64,000 nt of DNA from Diphasiastrum complanatum (lineage: Eukaryota > Streptophyta > Lycopodiopsida > Lycopodiales > Lycopodiaceae): positions 15,214,722 to 15,278,721 of the forward strand of contig CM055108.1 of NCBI GenBank assembly GCA_029204225.1, given 5' to 3'. Made by a program: the position numbers and the translations under genes. Numbering within the stretch: position 1 is the stretch's first letter; every line of letters starts with the position of its first letter. Below, piece after piece: positions 58,951-64,000 of this stretch. Below the pieces are notes generated by a model, which had not been told where the DNA came from, made no database searches, and worked only from the letters and a program-made list of their open reading frames with translations.

Positions 58951-58961
58951 GAAAGCGAGTT

Positions 58962-59522
58962 TTGAGGTACATCATTGGAACTCGAGATTTTGGCATATTG
59001 TATGAGGGATCATCACCTAATCTTTTTGGATTTTCAGATTTGGACTATGCTGGAGATGTAATGGATAGGAAATCCATTAGTTCTTATTGTATTTTCATAG
59101 GTGATGGAGCTATATCATGGATGTCAAAGAAACAAGCCACTATCTCGTTGTCATCTAGAGAGGCCGAGTACAAAGCTCTTACACATTGCACAAAGGAGAT
59201 GGTATGGATCAAGAGGATGATCAAGGATCTTCACTTGCTGGATTTTTCAGAGAGCCCAATCATCTTTTGTGACAATCAATCAGCCCAAAGAATGGCATCC
59301 AATCCTATCTTTCATGCTAGTAGCAAGCATATTGAGATACAATATCATTTTGTGAGGGAGCGAGTCATTGCAAAGGAGGTGGAGTTTCAACATGTGTCTT
59401 CAAGGGAATGTGTAGCTAATATCTTCACCATAGCATTGGGAAAAGACTTGTTCATGAAGCATAGGACTTCACTTGGAGTATTATCAAAGTCTATGCTAAA
59501 ACTAGTTGAAGAGGGAGTGTGA
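58962..59522 (+). pseudogene. copia B RNase H C-terminal part
   Basis: The 186 codons are nearly identical to RNase H in A: MRYIIGTRDFGILYEGSS, FSDLDYAGDVMDRKS, SLSSREAEYKAL, CDNQSAQRMAS and SKHIEIQYHF. The stop overlaps the LTR start. There is no upstream RT in this register, so no active RT-RNase H can be produced. A-rich purine tract GAAGAGGGAG precedes the LTR. Confidence 0.92.
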
Positions 59523-60167
59523 AAGATTCAACTAGTTTCATCACATTTTGCAATATTTCCATATTTGGCATATTGAGGCCAAAACTTGTTTTAGACTTAG
59601 AGGTTGACTTTTCAAAGTTCATTAGTCTAAATTTCATTTGAATAAACACTTTTTGAAAGTGTGGGAAAGATAGAATGCGAGTTTGAGTAGATTCAATTTG
59701 AATAAGTTGGGTACATTGAATCTAGACCCAAAATTGGTAGGGTTAGCATTTTGGTGGGAAAGCCAAGTGGCCAAATAGGGTTTGGACCTGCTATAAAAGG
59801 ATGTAACTCGTGGAGAGAGTCATCTTCTCTCTTCTCGATCTCATTTCATGCTTATACATGGTCCTCTTGGGTTCTACTATCCATTGGTGCACTATCTTGG
59901 TGATTGCTTGCAATTCTATGTGTAGAATGATCTATATTTGCTATTTTTGGATCCACACGTGTGAAATACAATAGCTTGCTGGTTTTGTACGGACAACAAC
60001 AGTACATAATCATTTCATTCAAGTTTGATCAAGTTATATTAGTGTTTGCATCTCAAATTGTGTGTAGATGCTGATTTTTCTACATTGGTGAAATTGGTAG
60101 TGTATTTCTCTTTCTAACCAAAGATCATTCAAGTAGATTGGATCTTAAGGATCTGAAATCTTTCACA
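59518..60167 (+). repeat. 3' LTR of copia B
   Basis: 650 bp, TGTGAAAGATTC to ATCTTTCACA, almost identical to the 5' LTR. Differences I see include CATGAAG/CGTGGAG and CACATGTG/CACACGTG, all transitions. Confidence 0.96.
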
Positions 60168-60172
60168 CATTG
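60168..60172. repeat. right target-site duplication of copia B (CATTG)
   Basis: Matches CATTG at 54146-54150. Confidence 0.95.
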
Positions 60173-61024
60173 CAGAGTACTCAATATTTGCCTATCTTAA
60201 AGAGCCAAAAAGGAAAAGTATCAAGATTACGCTGGGACAAGGAGAGAAATCAAGGTGCAAAAGCAACAAGGCACGGAGTGAACCATAAAGTGGACAATCA
60301 AACGATAAATCCTTTGGCTCAGGGAGCCCTGATATCTGTGCGGAACTGATCAAATCTGGAGCTCAGGGAGCTCAACACAAAGTGAAAATCAAGAGCTCAA
60401 AGGAATTCCAAAGTCAAAAGTCAGAAGCGACAGAGGCGAACATTTCACAGAAAGACCTCTGTCACCAGTTAATAAGGTTCTTGGATTTTACGTAAGCGAT
60501 ATAAAATCTACGCTTGTTCCAAACAAAGTGATATTTTCAAGTTATGTAATTTTTCAATACAAAGAACTAAGCCTTTGACTTGTGGTCTGCCAGTTACCAT
60601 GTTAATAAAAAGTAGCCAGTAAATTGAGTATTGTGCCAAGTAGCTTAAACGTATAGTTAATTTTTATTGGGAGACACCTTCACTTTAATCTGACATCTGA
60701 TGAGGACATCATATTTTATAAAGGTGGGGTGGATGTTGTAAATTTACCTTTACAAGCTTTACTTCTGGCGCCAGCATTGTCCTTGGCGCTAGCAACACCC
60801 CTGCTGCTCCTGGCGCCACCAACGTCGGGGCCACTCCCGGCAGCACTGTGACCAGAATCCAGCCGGCGCCAAGTTCCTATGGCTGAAAATCTTTGATCGG
60901 TTCTAGTGAAATCCAGAGAGCTCGGATTGATGTTCAATCACCTCACACGATCTAGGCATGATTAAAGGAAGCATGGGGATCAATAAATTCTAGAGAGAGA
61001 AAATGACTTTCTAGAGAGAGAAAA
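60173..61024. other. non-coding stretch with a GC-rich patch
   Basis: No gene recognised. At about 60766-60870 a GC-rich patch contains TGGCGCCA-like units several times (CTGGCGCCAGC, TTGGCGCTAGC, CTGGCGCCACC), unlike the AT-rich surroundings. It reads an Ala/Gly/Ser-rich frame on the minus strand, which I cannot assign. Confidence 0.45.
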
Positions 61025-61230
61025 ATGTGCTTTACCAGCCTGGGTAGAGCACTTGGTATGAGGGGAGGTGGCGAATCCCACCAATACTATAGGGGAGTGC
61101 AGGTTGCGACTCAGGACGAGCTCCAACCAAGTCTCAGCCTCCCTTGTTGGAATGTTGTCCTGGCGCCCGCCTTGGCATGCAAGTGCCCCGGAGACTAGGG
61201 TCGGTCACACACTTGAAATGTAACCAGATT
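61025..61230 (+). mobile_element. SINE-like, tRNA-derived sequence
   Basis: CCTGGGTAGAGCACTTGGTA resembles the D-arm/A-box part of a tRNA, and GGTGGCGAATCCCACC about 30 bp later resembles the T-arm/B-box. A GC-richer unrelated body follows (GGGGAGTGCAGGTTGCG...CTGGCGCCCGCC). This is the usual layout of a plant SINE. No poly(A) tail or target duplication was fixed, and no intact cloverleaf is apparent. Confidence 0.45.
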
Positions 61231-61545
61231 TCTTTTCAGTGATAAACTCATAAGCAACTATAAACACTCGATCTTTTATGAATAGTTTCAATCCAAAATT
61301 TCTAATACAATCTCTGTACTAATTGTAGCAAAACAATTCAACTTATGGAAGAACATTGAGAATCACTATCAGCAAATACATGCCAATCATCATGTCTTTT
61401 TATCAATATAGAAAATTGCATTCCAGTATTACACTATGGACACAACCTGATTGTAAGAATCTATATTGATATCAATAAAAAAAAATCCATGAATGGGTTG
61501 TTTACATGTAAAATGATTGTATCTTTTTTTTTTGTTGATGTATAT
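61231..61545. other. non-coding stretch
   Basis: No gene or repeat family recognised. Confidence 0.5.
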
Positions 61546-62402
61546 CTATTTACAAATAGATTCTATTAAGTCAATATCAGTATTAGGAACTGATAAGGGA
61601 ATAGCTCCTTCTATAATCTCGCTGTCCTCTATTTCGAGAAGGGCCTCAATGCCTTTTAAGACAAGAGGACTCTTTGCTATAATATCGCCTTCCTCTGTAT
61701 TAGGAAGGATTTCTATTCCTTTTTTATCATATATAATAAGATCTGCATCATGAGCAACCTGAAAGGCTGTTAAGGCAGGAGCAGCTTGCTTTTGTGGGCC
61801 CTCAATTTCAGGCGCAACGCTTACACCGTTATGGGCATAGGTTCAGATCAATTCTTGCCAAAATCTATATACATCGTCAGGAGTATATAGCTCAAGAGTG
61901 AACTGTCATCACAAAACACGAGAATCAGCAAATTACAAAAAATGATAGTAAAAAAATATGAATCAGAATGAAAAGAACTACAAATGAACAAAATATTACC
62001 TTTTCAATATCTACATCCACTTGTAAATTATACCACTAAAAAAATACCATTGTTGCATATGCTTCCCTACTGATGCTAGAAAAGTCACATGCCCCTTGAA
62101 GTAATGTAGTGTCTAATATTTTTCAAACTTCATCCATAATGCTATCAATAACTGAAGCCTTAATCTTTTTCATTTTGTTATTGTTTAACATTGATTTCAT
62201 AGATTTAAAAGTCAAGATAGAGCCGATTAAAATCTCATCGGCCACATGGTCTTCAACAACCAATGCTGATCTGCATTGCACACATAATGTTCATGAAAAT
62301 GTCAGTAGATGTTGGAAGTAAATATGGTTTGTCACTGTTTGGCTAGATCTACTCACGATGTGGTGTAGTATAGAGAGGATCATCTGCTTCCTAAGTTTCT
62401 AC
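61546..62402 (-). pseudogene. decayed spliced gene of unknown function
   Basis: Two coding-like exons can be read on the minus strand. The upstream exon (about 62265-62000) reads LVVEDHVADEILIGSILTF, then KKIKASVIDSIMDEV, then GACDFSSISREAYATMVF and ends VDVDIEK|GTAATA. The next exon (61902-61546) follows an acceptor TGATGACAG and reads FTLELYTPDDVYRFWQELI, then QAAPALTAFQVAHDADLIIY, then ILPNTEEGDIIAKSPLVL and ends ESICK. Joining them is in phase 0. A possible small third exon lies near 62357-62398 (ADDPLYTTPH). Three in-frame stops (TGA, TAG and TGA) in the two exons mark it as a pseudogene. The protein is acidic; I recognise no family, and it could be a transposon accessory gene. Confidence 0.45.
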
Positions 62403-62649
62403 CAAAAAAGAAAAGTACGGAATGCAAAAATAGAAAAAAATAATGATGAGCATAAGGCTTACCCAACTAGTGTTCGAATTAGAAATGAAACTAATCTAAA
62501 ATGACAAAATGTAAAACCTTACTAAGGCTTACCCAACTAGCAAGGTGCTTAAACTAAATCCTAAATTAACACCCAAAGGGTTTGAAAAGATAAATTGCGG
62601 CTAACTAAATAAATAATAGATAAAGCATGCCACAATAATCCAATGAAAG
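62403..62649. other. non-coding stretch
   Basis: GCTTACCCAACTAG is repeated at about 62457 and 62528. No gene recognised. Confidence 0.5.
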
Positions 62650-63409
62650 GAGGGCATGAGTATGAGCTTGCGTAAATTGTCTTTTAATCCCACATTGATC
62701 ACAAAGATCATTGAAGTCATTAGACTTGTACTCACCTCCACTATCTGATCTTAGGACTTTGATCTTCCTACCTGTCTAATTTTGGACCAATGCTGTGAAG
62801 CTCTTGAAATTGTCAAATGCATCCGATTTCTTCTTCAAGAGTAGATCCACATCTTACGTGACATATCATCAATAAAGGTCATGAAATAGAAGGCTTTACC
62901 TAAGGACATGGTTCTCATAGGCCCGCACAAATCTGTGTGGATTAAATCCAGGATGTTCTTTGCTCTTGCAACGCCACCTTTATTGAACTTCTCTCGATGC
63001 TGCTTCCCATATACACATGATTCACACATCGATTTCAAGTGGTCTTCTATAGTAGGCAATCCCGTTACCATCTCCAATTTCCTCATCAAACTGGGGCTTC
63101 CTAAGTTCAGGTGACCAAGTCTCTTATGCCACAACTCAGTTTGCGATGGAATGGACAATACCCTTGCCCTTGCCTTGTTTTTAGCATGTCGCAAGTGCCT
63201 GATCGTCAGTATTTTGACGTCTAGCTTTGACCATTTCTCATCGTTTCTCTTCCTGCAAAGGTTGGCAATCTTTCTCTTGATGCTATTCTGCTCACAAACA
63301 TTTGATAGGGTTTTGCAATGCCGCACAATGCATTGTGCACCAGCTCCACATCATGTATGCGCTCACCAATAGAATCCAGTTCATCCCTCATTGTCTTGAT
63401 TCTGGTCAT
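62650..63409 (-). pseudogene. copia relic J: gag scrap fused to pre-integrase and integrase
   Basis: From 63409 the minus strand reads a gag scrap (MRDELDSIGERIHDVELVHN, ALCGIAKPYQMFVSRIA). After a join near 63225-63326, the GAG-pre-integrase domain follows: ELWHKRLGHLNLGSPSLMRK and MCESCVYGKQHREKF. The integrase N-part is next: LDLIHTDLCGPM, FMTFIDDMSRKMWIY, then past a stop LRSDSGGEYKSNDFNDLC near 62700 and the end near 62655. Protease, RT and RNase H are missing. It is a further copia family, internally deleted. Confidence 0.85.
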
Positions 63410-64000
63410 GTACGTCTGAATTGTTAAAAATTCACAATTCTAGCTTGACTAGTTTTGGTCATATGACTTGTAAATAGTTAGATGGTCATGATGTGGCTTG
63501 TCACACGTGCCAAATAGCATAGGATTCCATTCATAAGGATGTTCTCAAGTAGACCTAAGTGTTAGAACCTTTGGAATGAGTCCAAATTATGCTTAGATAC
63601 AAGGGAGAAAAAATAGGAGCTATTTTTGGTAATTTTTGCATTGTTGAGGGATCTCCAAGATTCCAACCCTAACTTAGTAGGGATGAAAGATCCACCAAAA
63701 TTAGCATTAGGGATAGGTTTAGGGCTACTCATACCTGCCCCAAACCGTGATGGATCATGTATATATAGGTGATGATATCTCACCAAAATCAATTAAGCAA
63801 TTTCATGTTTTTTCTCTCATAATGGTGCAATTGCTCTCTATGTTCATAATTGTTTGAGTACTTGTGATTACTAATGATTATAGGATTGAATGTAGGTCTG
63901 GTGTACAGTACTCAGACTGTGGGAGGCCGTACTTTCACACGTGTGAAGCCTTCTTCAAGGATTTGGGCCATTTAGTGAGGTTCAAGCATAGATTTTTGAT
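63410..64000. other. non-coding stretch at the window end
   Basis: Possibly copia J leader or LTR sequence, but no repeat partner, primer-binding site or gene was recognised. TTCACACGTGTGAA at about 63933 is a short palindrome. Confidence 0.4.

Larger units (their letters stand above)
54151..60167 (+). mobile_element. Ty1-copia retrotransposon B, complete ends, RT replaced
   Basis: The 6017-bp element has two 650-bp LTRs, a primer-binding site, leader, gag, protease, integrase, a foreign segment in place of RT, the C-terminal RNase H, a polypurine tract and a 5-bp target-site duplication (CATTG). My by-eye count finds about seven differences between the LTRs, all transitions, so roughly 1% divergence. 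It is the same family as A (2108-7355). It cannot encode RT, and two small deletions shift its gag-pol frames, so it moved as, or has become, a non-autonomous copy. Confidence 0.96.

Noticed and set aside
61025-61100. A functional tRNA gene
   Set aside because: A-box and B-box-like motifs are present but the arms do not form a full cloverleaf by eye; a SINE head fits better.

Overview
The window is nuclear DNA of a land plant with a large, transposon-rich genome. The two apparently intact host genes, an NF-YC transcription-factor subunit and a pro-domain pectin methylesterase with one intron, are plant families. Nearly everything else that can be identified is a plant transposable element: Ty1-copia, Ty3-gypsy, a LINE, a Helitron, hAT-like and foldback/TIR repeats. 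The sequence is AT-rich with long intergenic stretches. I cannot name the species. Codes used below (A, B, C and so on) are my own labels for elements.

Layout. 1-2107: AT-rich, no clear gene. 2108-7355: copia element A (minus), with a 650-bp 3' LTR and a stump of its 5' LTR; it keeps the reverse transcriptase (RT) but carries three nonsense codons. 7356-8660: leader and 5' LTR of another copia family (G). 8780-12260: decayed Helitron Rep-helicase (plus). About 12950-13400: hAT-like relic. 15181-15292: small copia RT relic. 15839-16690: NF-YC (minus). 17745-18235: foldback repeat R1 with a near-perfect 66-bp-arm palindrome. 18538-23865: copia C (minus) joined head to head to copia D (plus). 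23866 to about 31899: a Ty3-gypsy element H (minus) lodged in D's LTR. H lacks RT and RNase H and has extra reading frames between pol and its 3' LTR. 31900-33069: LTR piece and gag piece in opposite orientations (F). About 34150-34825: D-family LTR relic. 35290-36858: gypsy relic I (plus), cut off in RT by a TC microsatellite. 38200-39060: foldback repeat R2. 39727-41787: pectin methylesterase (minus). 42860-43464: LINE 3' end. 44396-46970: GA microsatellites. 47619-48324: TIR repeat R3. 48415-49047: gag-like relic with four amber stops. 49182-51393: copia fragment E between two ~400-bp direct repeats. 54151-60167: complete copia element B (plus) with paired LTRs and a 5-bp target-site duplication. 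61025-61230: SINE-like sequence. 61546 to about 62402: decayed spliced gene of unknown type (minus). 62650-63409: copia relic J (minus).

How the parts relate. A and B are the same copia family in opposite orientations. A retains the RT-RNase H block. B has lost the RT core and carries in its place a 1056-bp unrelated segment that stays open in the polyprotein frame, so B looks like a non-autonomous element that captured foreign sequence. Element H shows a second route to RT loss. The C, F and G LTRs form one family; the D LTR and the 34-kb relic form another. NF-YC would act in the nucleus as part of the CCAAT-binding trimer, and the pectin methylesterase in the cell wall. Nothing ties the two genes together apart from neighbourhood.
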